In this document: piece by piece, positions 1 to 11,823 of the stretch
Layout of the letters: every line of letters begins with the position of its first letter
How positions within the stretch are numbered: the stretch's first letter is position 1
Origin: Kalaharituber pfeilii
Taxonomy: Eukaryota; Ascomycota; Pezizomycetes; Pezizales; Pezizaceae
DNA: 64,000 nt
Assembly (NCBI GenBank): GCA_015179045.1
Contig: WHUZ01000085.1
Coordinates: 186,001 to 250,000 of the forward strand
Direction: 5' to 3'
Made by a program: the position numbers and the translations under genes
Notes under the pieces: generated by a model
What the model was told of the DNA's origin: nothing
Seen by the model: only the letters and a program-made list of their open reading frames with translations
The model's database searches: none

Positions 1-846
1 AAGCAATAAAGGAGAGAATTAACAAGGCGCTGGAGGGGTTGAGAGCAGCCTACAGGATTAGACACACGCAAGATTCTTTCTATAAGGAAAGAACCTTGAT
101 AATGGAGGGCAAAAAGGATAAGCAGGGACCGAGGAGTTTGGAACTGATAAGAGCAGTTACGAATGGACATGAACACTTAAGGGTGCACTGGGACCGTAGA
201 TATATGGTGTCGCGGACCGAGTATCGATTGAGAGAATAGACTGTAAGCTTAGGGAGTAATCCAAAAGCACTGGCAGAACGAGGAGTATGAAGGCTGACGA
301 GGAATAAGATACCAGAGCGAGGAGGCAATAGAGCCATCTCTGTATGCGTTTCAGATGGCGTAGTGCTGGGCACGAGACTAGGCGTAGTGGATATTCTTTA
401 TAGTTTTGGAAAACGACGGATAACAGGAGTCTACTGGAACTAGGAGCTTCACTGAAAACCTGCTCCCTTCAGAGCCAACTGCCGATAATAACACCAACCG
501 AGTTGCCTTCTACCAAGTCCAGTGGCATTTCTGCCCTCAAAACCAACTTCTGATAAAAATATCCACTGGGTTGCAATCAATACCCTCACCTAGGCCCAGT
601 GGCATTTCGACCTACAAGGCCTCCCGCAGCAGGCTAGTGAGCAGACTTCTAGTCAGCGTCTGGTTACGAGTTTACTGTTACGGAGTCTACGATGATGTAG
701 CTAAAGTGAGGGTGTAACTTAGGACAATGCTTGAAGCTTGGCCATCACTTGAGGGCAGAAGGCCCTCGTTATATAGGCAGCTCCCTGCGCATGCCCACTG
801 TATGTTCTATTGCTTATGCTATCTATGCTGAACAATCGATATCAAT
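1..846. other. No recognised gene
   Basis: No open frame here resembles a protein I recognise; the longest (39-239, +) has no domain signature. A TATATAGG element near 768 together with a TGTTACGG at about 673 could be part of an old LTR, but I found no matching end or target duplication. Confidence 0.4.
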
Positions 847-856
847 GCTTAACAAT

Positions 857-922
857 GCCCTGCCATGGCGAATAGCTACAAGCGGGGTAACGTGACCAAA
901 AAAAAAAAAAAAAAAAAAAAAA
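857..922 (+). mobile_element. Minimal LINE/SINE tail insertion (tail B)
   Basis: The sequence CCCTGCCATGGCGAATAGC..GCGGGG is followed by a poly-A run of about 24 nt. It is flanked by the 10-bp duplication GCTTAACAAT (847-856 and 923-932). The same tail ends the LINE fragments at 32.1 and 48.0 kb and the SINE at 14.95 kb, so this is an extremely 5'-truncated target-primed insertion. CCCTGC and GCGGGG can pair (one G-U) as a terminal stem. Confidence 0.8.
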
Positions 923-1074
923 GCTTAACAATCAATAACAACGTCTCGGTAGCTAAGGCTGTGCATAATAAGCCTACGCGTACTCTTGCCACTCAGTGGT
1001 GCAACTCATGCGCTCTGCTTGTGATACGCTTCCGTGACCCGACCTGTCATTGCCCTGCTGTAGCTATCGGTTGA

Positions 1075-1260
1075 TCAGGCCGAATGGTCACTAGCAGCCT
1101 TATGGGTCAACTCAGGTGGATATCCCCAGCCTCTCTGGGTAGGCCGGTGACATTTGCTCCCAAAGGATTCGAACCCTAGGTTTAACATTTCATGACTGAT
1201 AGTTCGGTCATATGGTGGTGAATGGTTATTCTGAAGTCCTCCACAGGACTTGAAGCTCAA
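1075..1260 (-). repeat. Possible tRNA-derived sequence
   Basis: On the minus strand a perfect B-box-like GGGTTCGAATCC (about 1168-1179) follows a D-arm-like segment GACCGAACTATCAGTC. No clean anticodon arm or acceptor stem can be drawn, so this is more likely a SINE head or tRNA relic than a functional tRNA. No duplication was found around it. Confidence 0.3.
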
Positions 1261-1291
1261 GTCTAACATCTCTTAACTAGCGGTAGTAGTA

Positions 1292-1993
1292 CCAGTGTTC
1301 CCAACGGGCCGGCCAGACCAGGCCAAGGGTACGGCCTGGGTCGGCCTGGACCGCCTGGACTGCCTAGACCGGCCTGGACCGCCTGGGCTGGTTTGGACTG
1401 TCTGAAACGGCCTGAATAGCATCTTAAGTACCGCCTTGGCAACATATCTGTATTTATAGAACATGTAATATACGTAAAGATTGGTTGAATTGAGTAATTT
1501 CCATTGTGGTACAGCCAGCACAAGGTCATCTTGCAACTGTGCTTATATATGTAAAGTTGTCATGACAATCTTTGGGCAGTTCACAAAGTTCAGGTACTGT
1601 AGGTGCGAAACTGAGAAAGTGGAATTGAGCAGATAGTAACTGTGAAAAGTGGAAGGAGGATGTGGTGTACTTTGCTATAGCAGGATGTGTGAGTTAGATT
1701 CGGCAGGCGCGCACCTCTACATAGATGATCAGAACGAGAACACAGAATACAGACACAGAACACAGTTAAAAACAGATAGCATAGTGAACTGAACTCTCTG
1801 ATGAAATAACTCCCTCAGCACACAGGCTCAAACTGGTGATGCTATTAGTATTTACGCGAACTGGTCGGCCTGAATGGCCTGAATCGGCCTGCATGTTTCA
1901 GGCCGGTCCTGTCTGGTCCAGGCCGGCCAGGCCATCAAAGCTCCGCCGGGGCCGCCCCAGGCGGTTTCAGGCCTGGCCGGTTGGGAACACTGA
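1292..1993. mobile_element. GGCC-rich foldback element
   Basis: It is bounded by inverted CAGTGTTCCCAAC (about 1292) and GTTGGGAACACTG (ending 1993). Both arms consist of degenerate GGCCTGGACCGG-type repeats (1300-1400 and 1858-1990) around a unique AT-rich centre. It carries no protein. The same GGCC arms occur at 12.5, 23.8, 27.1, 50.5 and 60.8 kb. No target duplication was found for this copy. Confidence 0.6.
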
Positions 1994-2344
1994 ACGGTAC
2001 TGTTATATGATGGCGAGTTGTGATTTCGCATGGGGGTCAGTGGGGTTGACACCTCTAGAGAGAGGATGCTGTTTGTATATGGGGATGAACTTTATGAATA
2101 TCATGTACCTTGATGGGCTCGTTTCTCAGAGTTCAAATATTTTACTTTGCTTTAATACTCTGGTTATTCTCATATTCGGAACTCTATCAAACTAGAAAAC
2201 AAATTTGAATCAAGTTACCCATACTTAGCCACGGTACAGTAGTTAGTAGTGGTCTTTGAGCTACTTGTAAATTCTTTCAAATCTATGGTATACCAAGCTC
2301 AACTGCATCTGTGCTTAGGATACAACTTGTAGTTCGGGAACTTC

Positions 2345-2346
<2 letters not shown>

Positions 2347-2381
<35 letters not shown>

Positions 2382-2421
2382 ATCATTATTCGCGTGCCAT
2401 CCTATGTGCTATGGCGATATA
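2347..2421 (-). mobile_element. Minimal LINE tail insertion (tail A)
   Basis: A poly-T run of about 30 nt leads into ATATCATTATTCGCGTGCC and a degraded GGGCTATGGCG-type end. The 10-bp duplication GGAACTTCAG lies at 2337-2346 and 2422-2431. Read on the minus strand this is a 75-bp 3' end of the LINE family that also ends the ORF1-only elements at 38.9 and 51.7 kb. Confidence 0.8.
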
Positions 2422-2431
2422 GGAACTTCAG

Positions 2432-3435
2432 TGTTTTTCTATGTATCTGGAGTATCAACCTTGAATACTATGGCTCACAACTGATTTCTCAATAGTTCTC
2501 AAAAATTATTTGTCACATTTTATATATTACGTATGCCAACTGCAATGTATGTAAGTTAATAGGCTACTATACTATCTATCAACGAAATCAACAAATGCTT
2601 ACAGCTTCAGATTCCATCCTGACGTGATATTGCTTCACACGTGGCAAGGCTGGGGACTTTTGCCTGCTTAGCAATCTGGAGCACAAACTCTCTTGTTTCA
2701 TGTTTGTCTTGTCCGCTGTACACCGAAATGCCCGCCTCTATTCTTTTCACCTTCTACAACGTCCTGCTGTCGGATATGCAAGTACCGCCCTTTAGAAACT
2801 GCGGAATTCAAGTAAGGATTGGATATGAGACGATGATGTAGAAGCTAATAGGAGGATATAAAGCATTATACAATATTGAGTTACTTCTTTCCATTCCGCC
2901 ACCTACCGAGTTGAAGGAATACTAAGATGTAAATAGGTTGCGACCCTGGGAGTCTAAACCATGAGAATACTATACACATAGAGCATGAGGTTGCTTTTGG
3001 GCCTTACTAAACTTCATCATGGTCTCTACTGATACCCGACGCCTCTGACCCGTCATGTCCGGCCGGGTATTGCTGCAGATCTCTAACACTGTATGAAACG
3101 GAAGCAGACTCACTCAAAGACTATAAGCCCGGACAAGACAGGAGCCATGGAAGAATCTCATGAAGAGGCAGAAGTATGTCTATTAAATATTTTTAGGTAC
3201 AACTATTGAAAACAGTAATCCAAGAAGAGGTAGAAGAAGGAAAAAGAAGAGGAAGAACACATCTTTAAACATGAGACTATACACAAGAGTTGCTGATCAG
3301 ATTACCCACCATTTCAATCTTATGCTCAATACATACTACCATTCTTGATATGATACATGATAGAAAAGAAATAAAAAGAAACTTTTCTACTGCATTACTG
3401 GCCCTCGAATTGAATCCAGGAAGACCTAAATAGCT
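2432..3435. other. No recognised gene
   Basis: Mostly AT-rich sequence. A 66-codon open frame at 2641-2841 (+) is the only notable one; it has no recognisable domain. Nothing else could be supported. Confidence 0.4.
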
Positions 3436-3939
3436 TTAGTCGTCGAGTACTTCAACATTGTTAGCAATAGCTAGGTTGGATAGAGTATCATCGACAGCAG
3501 TGATCTCCAAGTCGTTCAAGAGACGTTTATTGAGGATGTCAACAGCGTCAAGGATATATCCTTCAAGGCATCATCGACAACGGGAACAGCATCCGCACTT
3601 TCAGCAAGACATCTTCTGAGAATCCTGATGAGGTTGGCGATGTCGGTTATTTGTGCTGTGTCGCTAACGACTGGCACGGTATTGAGGCTGCTCAAGATAC
3701 GCTTGGCTAAACAGGGTCTATGCAATGGTACACGCTTGACTTTTACACGATTGGGACATCGTTGTATCGAGGCTCAAATCCTGACCAGTGATTTCGAAGG
3801 TCAACGCCGCCTCTTGCCAAGTATTAAGCGGTAAGCTATCTATATCAGAGGGTGGTGAACTTCCATTTACTCTTACAAGAAAGCAGTTCCCAGTCCGGCT
3901 GTGCTTTGCAATGACTGGTAGACTTAAGGATGTCTGCAT
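3436..3939 (-). pseudogene. Uncharacterised coding remnant
   Basis: Three adjoining minus-strand segments have protein-like composition but lie in different frames: 3939-3718, 3725-3516, and about 3560-3436, the last ending VEVLDD before a stop. The latter two contain related acidic, hydrophobic phrases (DAVPVVDDAL and DAVDILNK), suggesting an internal repeat or one domain broken by a frameshift. No family was recognised. It could be the 3' part of a decayed host gene or exons with unrecognised introns. Confidence 0.3.
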
Positions 3940-4400
3940 TTACACATGGGCAGATGTACGTTGCACTGTCACGTGTAACAGATGTTAACAATCTGGCTGT
4001 TTTAATAGTCAGCAAATGGTCCAGAAAACTACGGAAAACATCGTATATACTGAAGTCTTATTAACTCCACAATAAAAATGGCATAAACTGCATATAGACC
4101 AAGTAGTAATAAATTAAAAAAATCGTATGTGAAAAGGTAAAACAAGTTATGCAGGTTTCGCAACAGGGATCCTCAGAAGACATTACGAACTCTTCCGATG
4201 CCACAACAAAAAGGTAATAAGGGCAGATGGCCCTCAAGCAGACTCAAATTGAAGCCAGAGCATGGGAGAACGTTGAGTTATGCTCCGCACATTTTATGGG
4301 CTTATTTATAACACGTAAATGATGATCTATTTGGGTATATACAAAATCCTATGCTTGGACATTCTTTGAGTCGCTTTGAGTCGCCATGTGCCAATGTTTC

Positions 4401-4576
4401 TGTTAGAGATCTACAGTAATGTCGGAGTGTCGGAGGTGTCGGATATCAGAGAGGTCCGTGATAAAGGGTGGTAAGGGCCCGAGAGCAACCTCATGCTCTA
4501 TGTATATAGGTGTATTACTTTGGCTACTCTCTCTACGAAGGAATAACAATCATCTCTTTCTACCCAAAGCTCAACA
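4401..4576 (+). mobile_element. Solo LTR, family B (176 bp)
   Basis: It begins TGTTAGAGATCTACAG and ends AAGCTCAACA, with the perfect 5-bp duplication GTTTC at 4396-4400 and 4577-4581. It is equal in length and nearly identical to the LTRs at 24535-24710 and 58566-58741. A TATGTATATAGG box lies about two thirds of the way in, as expected for a U3/R boundary. The clean duplication with no internal region indicates LTR-LTR recombination. Confidence 0.93.
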
Positions 4577-4581
4577 GTTTC

Positions 4582-5312
4582 TACCCTGAGCATCTTATTA
4601 TCTCAATGTATACTCTGTTGCCTATTTCCAGAAAATATAGGACATTTGGTGTTGCTCAGATTAACATTTAGAGAATGGCATTGTCATATTGAAGAATACA
4701 TCTTTGCTTATGCATATGCACAGGAGTACTGGGCTTTTATGCAGTGTAAAAGCATTGTGTGGAGACTTTCTAAAGCTATCAAATAGAAACACATATATAA
4801 TAAGGTATTTTCTGAGCTCTTGAGGTGTATCTCCGCCCATGACCCATGCTTCTTGCATTTGCAGCGAAACCGTGCACGACAGTGAGCAACACCGCTTAAT
4901 TTAATGTAGCTGCAGTTTTGGTGGAGATGAATTCAGTTCAGTCACCCGGTTTCCTGAAGCGGTAGTGAAGGGTTGGCCCTAAAGGAGACATTACCGAGCA
5001 CTAAAATGTGCTTCCTTAGACCCCTTGATACCTACTTGTCTCGTAACCAGACGCTGACTACTTGATACCCTAGTTTCGTAATCTTGATATCCTATTCTTC
5101 TCATCCAGCCCAAACTCAATGCGCAACTGACTAGCAAGAACTCAGTCGTGGGCCACTCGGTAACGCTTTATGCAATGAAAAACAAGTCGTATACCCACAG
5201 ATGTCCTATAGAACTGCTCTGGAAGCACCGCAAAATGCTCCATTAATAAATTCGGTTGATCAGGAAAATTTTCATCGTCCACTGGGAATGAAATGACTGG
5301 CCCGGGTTATGA
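4582..5312. other. No recognised gene
   Basis: No repeat family or coding signature was recognised. Short open frames are not conserved with anything else in the window. Confidence 0.4.
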
Positions 5313-5738
5313 ATGGCCTCGACATCCACACCAGTTCAGCATCTTCCCCTATTGAGAAAAATGATTCATCTAGGAATGCAAAACGGAAACGTATCCCAAG
5401 CTCGAGGTACTGAAACCGCCACAGGAAAAAAGAAAGCAAAGAAAGGCACAAAGGGGACGGGGAGAGCTCGTGCTACCAATCCTTCCGCGGGAGGTAATGT
5501 TGACGCAAATTCTCGATCACAAACTGGAAGAAATTGCAATGCAGCCTTGAATATTCCCAGCTCAACGATAAACTTGATAGATCCAGACATAGATTCACAA
5601 ATAGATAACCCCTATCTCTGGGAGGTAGAGGATTATGAGCTCGAGCCATGGCTAGCTAAGAGGTTTGAGGCCTTATTGCTCGGAATTGATGTGATCTATG
5701 AGCTGGAGCTTGCAGTCGCTACTGGACCTTTACTATAG
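5313..5738 (+). CDS. Hypothetical protein, N-terminal exon or ORF
   Basis: A 141-codon frame from ATG. The N-terminal half is basic and low in complexity (lysine, glycine, threonine, serine; about residues 25-75), typical of a disordered or nuclear-type tail. The C-terminal half is acidic and ordered-looking (..DNPYLWEVEDYELEPW..). Protein-like sequence continues after the stop in other frames (5742-5820, and 5898-6120 ending near GVEHRT). That points to missing introns or frameshifts and a larger, possibly broken host gene. No family recognised. Confidence 0.35.
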   Translation: MASTSTPVQHLPLLRKMIHLGMQNGNVSQARGTETATGKKKAKKGTKGTGRARATNPSAGGNVDANSRSQTGRNCNAALNIPSSTINLIDPDIDSQIDNPYLWEVEDYELEPWLAKRFEALLLGIDVIYELELAVATGPLL

Positions 5739-5897
5739 CAATCACTCCAAATTTCGTGCCTCCTCACTCCGAGATAGTGAATCAAGCAGCCGAACTGCTG
5801 TTGAACTGGTACTCCTAGAAACCATATCGATTATCAATGGTGTCAACCTCACACTTCGTAGGATCAAAGGAGCCGGCCTGAGAAATTCAACCAGGTA

Positions 5898-6140
5898 GTG
5901 ACCGTTGATCAGTCCCTCTCTGGTGGTTGTGAGGTCGTGACTGCGCAAACTTTTGTGGATCTGATGCGGCATCCTCGGTATCTCCAATCAGCAAGAGGAT
6001 CATTTCTTCTCCCCGCGGGCTACATCCGGATTGCAGTTTTTCCAGCCCGTGAAAAGCTCTACGAGCGGGCTTGTTGTTTAAACCACAGGTATCAGTCATT
6101 CCAACCTGGCGTCGAACATCGAACAAGGCTGCCTACTTTC
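5898..6140 (+). pseudogene. Coding-like segment, possible exon of the same gene
   Basis: An open frame reading GGCEVVTAQTFVDLMRHP.. to RACCLNHRYQSFQPG has globular-protein composition but no ATG context. It stops where the tail-A-like insertion begins at 6141. It may be an exon of the gene begun at 5313. No family recognised. Confidence 0.25.
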
Positions 6141-6192
6141 ATTTTTTTATAATATCAAAACTCGCATGCCGCCCTACGGGCTATGGCGAGAT
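6141..6192 (-). mobile_element. Tail A insertion (short)
   Basis: A short T-run, ATAATATCAAAACTCGCATG, then CCGCCCTACGGGCTATGGCGA. This matches the tail A family on the minus strand. The duplication is not clear here. Confidence 0.55.
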
Positions 6193-6329
6193 AAATACAT
6201 AAGAAATAAGGAAATAAGGAAAATAAAATAAGGCACCGAACACACCGTGGGACCCATAACTCTGTAGTAATGCAGGTGGAGACAAACACACACAAACACA
6301 CACACAAATGGAAGGCCGGAGTGATGGCC

Positions 6330-6387
6330 TTTTTTTTTTTTTTTTTTTGTCACGTGGCCCCGCTTGCAGCTGTTCGCCATGGCAGGG
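6330..6387 (-). mobile_element. Tail B insertion
   Basis: A poly-T of 19 nt leads into GTCACGTGGCCCCGC..GCCATGGCAGGG. It is flanked by an imperfect duplication: CGGAGTGATGGCC (6317-6329) and CAGGAGTGATGCC (6388-6400). Same family as 857-922. Confidence 0.7.
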
Positions 6388-6629
6388 CAGGAGTGATGCC
6401 CATGGTTCTCCCGTGTTACAGGCAGACAGGACAATCAACACCGAGACATAGAAGGCCTATCCCACTCATACAGACATGAACTGTGCCACCCTCCACCCAA
6501 TCTGACCAAGGCTACCTGCTGCCTCAAAGGCATCTGCTCCTGGAATAGGTATCTTTCAATCCGTGTGCACTGGAGGATCCACAAACGTTGCTGACACAGT
6601 AATGATAGGAGAGGGTTATGCACGGAGCA

Positions 6630-6960
6630 TTGTACTCTTTCAAACGACTTGCAGAGGGGCAGACTGCTGCTACTCAGCCATATTGGATTGAAACGGAAAA
6701 GCTATTTTCTGTTCTCAGAGAAAGGCGTGAACTTTGTGTCTACCGAGACAGATTCCGAGGTTCAGGAGCTTTGCAATGATTCCAGTATCTGGACTCTTGT
6801 CGACGATGAACCTTTCCCAGAATTCAACTCCCCTTGGGTCCGCTACTGGCTAGTCCTTTGGTCTGCTTCCGACGGTCGGTACCATGGCAGTAGGTGGCTG
6901 AAAGAGCAGGCGGCAACCATGAGGGAATGGAAATGGTTAGAAATTGCTTCCTTGAGGTAA
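6630..6960 (+). pseudogene. Frame-shifted coding remnant
   Basis: One frame reads KRLAEGQTAATQPYWIETEK and continues to RDRFRGSGALQ before a stop. An overlapping frame carries on with ELCNDSSIWTLVDDEPFPEF to WKWLEIASLR. Both look coding, so a small indel or an unrecognised intron separates them. The segment after 6957 begins GTAAGC, a possible donor. No family recognised; it may belong with the 5313 gene. Confidence 0.3.
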
Positions 6961-7034
6961 GCTATGCATTACTACACTGATATGACGGTGATGCAACTCA
7001 AGTAGATTTACTGTGTTAATACTCTTGCGTAATG

Positions 7035-8158
7035 TTCCTATAGCCATCACAGTCCATCTTTGTTGAAAAGGTCCAGTACCTGTACGCTCGCTATGAAGGT
7101 GTCCCACGCATATTAATGGAGAAAATTTACATCAATGCTCCTACTCCAGATTGGGTCTTTGCGATCAAACAGCAAAAGAGTGATATTAGATTAGCTATTA
7201 AAGGGATTTTAACAGACAGTCGCCCTCTTAGTTCAACCGAAGGCGTAAGCCCAGCTGCTGCCACTCTCAAAGTTTTCTTTTTTGTGCCCTGTGATAAGGG
7301 GAGCACTTTCTCTCGTCATTAGAAGCTTTAAATTGGTACCGAGTACTTAGCAACTGGGTGCAGGGTACGAGCGAAAAGTTAATCACCGATGCAGACTTCA
7401 CAAAACCTTTGGAACAATGTGCCCGTTATTCCAACCAACATAAAACAATTATCTCGTCAACTCCTGTTCTAAACCACCGGCTACCCGCATCTTGTCAAGA
7501 CTGGTGCTGTAGTGGGAATCAACATCCGTTACAGTGATTCATTTCAGTCATTTGATATTGAGTAGTGGGGAGGCAAGACTATGGTGACAGCTATTGAATG
7601 AAACCTGAATGGTTCTTCCTGGGCAAGGTGGCAATCATCTGCCTACTAAACCAGCACTGTGGCGGTGTACACATACGCTGTTACTGGAGAGGGAAGTTGC
7701 GAGGAGCACGGGGGGGCCTACACTGGCAATACAGAAGTTCTCTCTTGTTGAAGAAATTCCTCCACAGATTTGGCAGTCCTAGAAAGGCTTCTTCACTTTT
7801 CAAGACGAGAACAAGGTAGGATAACAGCGTCGTGAAATATTTGATTTCGTCTTCGTTCGAGCTTTAATTCTTAACCCTTTTTATTTTTTTTCTGGAATCG
7901 CAAACCTGGAATCAAGTCCAAAGCAGCGTGAAGCTCTTAGACTGTTTGAGCAAGCAGTTCGGAGAAGAGACAAAATTTTAGAACAAGAATACAGGACTAA
8001 ACGAGATCATCAACCTCTGGAGTGGAAGGATTACAGGATTGATCTAGCCCAACTACAGAGTAAAGCTGATAGCAGAAGTCAGAATACTCCTAGCCTCAAC
8101 AGACTCAAAGCTCCGAAAACAAAAATAGCAAAGATTCGAATTTCTTTCTGTGTTTAGG
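7035..8158 (+). pseudogene. Further coding-like segments of an uncharacterised gene
   Basis: There are at least three patches. About 7040-7320 reads FVEKVQYLYARYEGVPRI then DWVFAIKQQKSDIRLAIKG. About 7600-7815 is interrupted by stops. About 7894-8158 is an 88-residue open frame with no ATG, very rich in Arg, Lys, Gln and Glu (LRLFEQAVRRRDKILEQEYR..), helical and coiled-coil-like, ending FCV before TAG. Together with 5313-6960 this resembles a decayed or multi-exon gene. I could not recover a continuous reading frame and recognise no family. Confidence 0.25.
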
Positions 8159-8336
8159 TTTAATTCGCTATCTATTAGTATGATCGCGCGATTGGATATA
8201 GAGCTCAAATTGGTGGCAAATTTTCTGGTGTAAAAGGCTTCATAGTAGAAAAGTATTACTGGTTTAGGTAATTCTTGGTATTTTATGTAGAAAACTGCTA
8301 TATATGTATGTAGAATACATTCAAAATATCAGAGTA

Positions 8337-8374
8337 AATAAACAAATAAATAAATAAATAAATAAATAAATAAA
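8337..8374 (+). repeat. AAAT microsatellite
   Basis: About nine consecutive AAAT units. Confidence 0.9.
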
Positions 8375-10400
8375 ACAAATAATCTATACAATTACAATAT
8401 CAAATCTTCTAGTAATCTACCAGTCGCCATTATTCAGTTGTAGTTCTGTTTATAAATCGTAGTGCGCTTTACGCTATAGCTCTGTAGATGTACATGTATA
8501 GCTTGCTCATAGTTGTCCATCCAGCTCGCCCTACCCATCCTGGTAATCCCGGCATCCTACAAGGACGCTGCATTACTCTGCCTATTGCACTGCTCCGCAG
8601 GCATTGTTGTGGCTTAACATGTATCTCCATATAGTGTCGCTCAATATACCAATACACCAGCAAACGACCAAGTTTCTTGGTACCTTCCCCCACCTTAACT
8701 TGTGTTTCAAGGGATTGGAATCAATGCCGTATCAAGAAATGCGTTGAGAATCCCCATAAGAAGAGGCAGCTTTACTCAAGAATAAGTACTGAGACCTTTT
8801 GCAGGTCGTTTCTCTACATCAAGGCTTTTATTCTATTTATTTTAATTAATTAATTAATTTTTTTCTCCACTTATTTGCGCACACTCGGAAAAGGAAAAAA
8901 ATGTACTTGAGCGGCTGAAAAATTAAGGCGGGGGTGTACTGTAAAGTAGTATTGCATATCTAGTGACAGGTAGTAGGTATATGGGTATGGCATGTTTAAG
9001 TGGAAAACGCCGATTCACGGTGAACGAGGTTTAGAAAGTGAGATAAGAGCAGAGGAGCCCTACAGAGCACCAGTACCCTTGCTAGTAATGACGACGCTGC
9101 TGAAGAACTTTTATAAGAATCCAGGACGAGAGGGATTTAGGTGCCAGATAACTGTCAAAAACTTCTGTTCCAGCGTCGGATATCTAGTGTCGGGTATGAG
9201 TCTGGTTGCAGTCAGGTACTCACAAGCCCTGGCGGATTAATTCTCCATAGTAACCGAGTACCGAGTGCTAGCTGGCAACTACAGACCTTTGTTATACTTC
9301 TGAATATTAAATGTTACGTAGGTAGCAACCATAGACTTCTACCATAGTGCCGACTATCCGGTGCCAGGTATCTGATGGGTAAAAACTTGAAATTGTTATG
9401 TACTATTACTTGTTCTTTGTATTATTACTCTATCACAATGCCGGGTAGATGTAAATGGCAGGTGTCAAATAATGAATGTACAGGTAGGTGTAGGATAGTG
9501 ACGGGACATGCAATCTCAATACCGAATAGTGTTTAATTCATTTCTCTCTATCTCCTTCATTTTTGCTCATTCTATCAAATAGTATCTCAAGCTTGAATGC
9601 TATCTGAAAGGAGCTACCGTTATTCTCCAGTTCTCCACTGGGGTAGTAAAATCCATAAACCCCACACCATAATTATTGCCTCTTATATCCGTCATTTCCA
9701 GCAAATACTATTAGAATGCGTTTCCAACGATAAATCTCTTTGCCTCTACTTCGGCAAATTTCTCCTCCGACATCTCGGAATAATGTCTATAACAACAAAT
9801 TCCTTCAAGCCACCCGTTTGAGAATCCACAGAAATGATCTCTTTTCTCTCTAATTTTGCTGTTCAAATTTTGAACTTTCGGAATCAAGTTATGGATCTAG
9901 CCAATTTTGAAAGACATCGATGCAGTACTTGCCAAGTTCTACTAGTCAAGGGTAAACTAAGACTATACCTAGTCTAGTTGGTTGAATAATTGTTCTCCAG
10001 AAATGGTACCCAGCTCCTTTCGGCAGCTAGGTAAATTATATTGGGAACTTGTATATACTCTCTGCAATATTGTTGATTCACATTTTAATGCTTTCATCTC
10101 TCAACTACCCTCGCTACTGTACTCTTGTCTCTAGACCCTCTTTTCGCTTTGGTGCCTAAACTCTCATTCCCTTCCTTTACGTATACGTCTTTCCATATTG
10201 GATGGAAATAGCGTAACAATATTGCTTTGAATCAGAAACTTTTTCTTTAATATGCAAGCGGCCTGAGGTATGTAGTACCAAAAGTAAGTGGGTAAACAAT
10301 AACAAAAAAAAAAGTTACAACTGACAATGGATCTATAGAAGTACATAAATGCGGAAGGTCTGGTTAAGGTATCAAAGGAAGAGTTTTCTTGTCTGCAGAC
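8375..10400. other. No recognised gene
   Basis: AT-rich. Between about 9150 and 9510, phrases such as GTGCCAGGTA, GTGTCGGGTA and ATGCCGGGTA recur loosely, perhaps a very old minisatellite. No coding or mobile element could be supported. Confidence 0.35.
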
Positions 10401-11823
10401 CTACACTGTTGGTAACAGGGCTGTAAGCCGCGTTTTGTTGGCAGCAATGAACATGTTAGCCTGTTCATCTGGCGCGGTGCCCTGGAATATCAAGCTCCAT
10501 AAAACAGGCCCTCCAAGGCGGGCCCCGTTATACGAAGCACCCGGCGAGATATAGAATTGGAATGCCTTCAAAGATGTGACCGGGTTCCTAACCAAGTCGC
10601 ATACCGCAGCTTCCAGCCACAGCCTTTGCCGGCGAACAAGACCATTGGCAGTGGCAACGTCCTCCCAGGCGCCCCAACCCTGATAACCCAGTGGAATACA
10701 CAAGGATGGGATATCATCAACCTCAAAAATTGTTGGAAATGATGCTCCAGTGTCGTCCATATACCTTAGTGGCAAAGCCGGCACAGTACCAGTTGGGCGA
10801 ATCAGCAAAGAGTACTGAGTAATCACTGATTAGCTTGAGTATTCTTATCTTTCAAATACAGGTATAGAGTCTATTATCTGTGGAGCGAATATGATAAATC
10901 CAAGGAGGGTCTCCCGCAGCGAATTTGCTGTGCAAGTTGCGCAGAACTCCCTCTCCAAACCCGTTACCTGGTCACAAAACAGCAAGCAAGTGGATAAGAA
11001 GAAATTGGAGAGAAACACGGGATAGAAGACAGGGCTGAAAACAGATCAAATATGGGACACAGCGGGCATGTTGTGGGGATGTGTGAGACTACACCAAGAC
11101 AAGTGGCGGGCAAAAGTGGACGAGAAACACCGGTAATTATACATGAATTATACAGGAGCAGTGGTGCTAATAAGGCTTGGAGCACATTAAGTAGTTATAA
11201 ACAATAATTAAAGATAAAAGGCAAAAGAACACTCGGTTTGCTACTATCTGCTCACCCAGTGGTGTCCATAATTGGGGTCTGCCGGGATGGTGAATGCATA
11301 ACTTGGCATCAGGTACTTCTGACCTTCACACTAGAGGGGAAGCGACCGTTAGTAATTGTTTAAACTGGAAGCTATAGAGAATACAAGAAACAGAGGGAAG
11401 AGCAAGTGTCAAGTGAATTAAATTTCTGCGAGCCCTGTTTATACCTTCTCGATCCATAGGTTTCCTCGGTCTGGGGCAAACCACAGCTTGGCCTCATCAA
11501 GGTCCTTAAGTTGCCTAGGGCCCCCAACAAGTTGCCCATCTTTTACCAAATAGTATCTTCCATATTCAAACTCCATTGTGCCGTTCTCGTACATTGCGAT
11601 ACAGGCCGCGATGTTAACCTTATACGGCGGCTCTACCTCCGATGCTGCTAACAAGCTCCGTAGGCTTTCTACGCGAAGCTGTTGTGGTGTTTTGGGCTGA
11701 AAGGCTTCGGGGGGGAGGGCAGCCAGTGCTGCGAGGCCAGCTTTGCAGCCTTCGACATTAACTCCTTGTGCCAAAAGTTCCTGCAATCTAGCGCGGTATT
11801 GTGCTGCACTGCCAGGCCCACTG
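10401..11823 (-). CDS. Multi-exon hypothetical protein with DTGA motif
   Basis: Exon segments in order on the minus strand. (1) About 11823-11442 ends LWIEK at a GTATAA donor. (2) About 11335-11255 follows acceptor CTCTAG, reads YLMPSYAFTIPADPNYGHHW and meets donor GTGAGC. (3) About 10967-10860 contains GDPPWIYHIRSTDNR or an alternative frame. (4) 10825-10401 contains YMDDTGASFPTIFEVDDIP and stops after LLPTV. DTGA followed by hydrophobic strands is the signature of retropepsin-like aspartic proteases, which occur in many fungal hypothetical proteins. The first exon and the structure between segments 2 and 4 are unresolved; the intron before segment 4 would be only 34 nt. There are no transposon hallmarks around it, so this is the best candidate host gene in the window. 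Confidence 0.5.

Noticed and set aside
1150..1240. Functional tRNA gene on the minus strand
   Set aside because: Only B-box and D-arm-like features are present; no acceptor stem or anticodon arm could be drawn.
4420..4576. Repeated MSECRRCRISERSVIKGG ORFs
   Set aside because: They are translations of the family B LTR, which has perfect target duplications at two loci.
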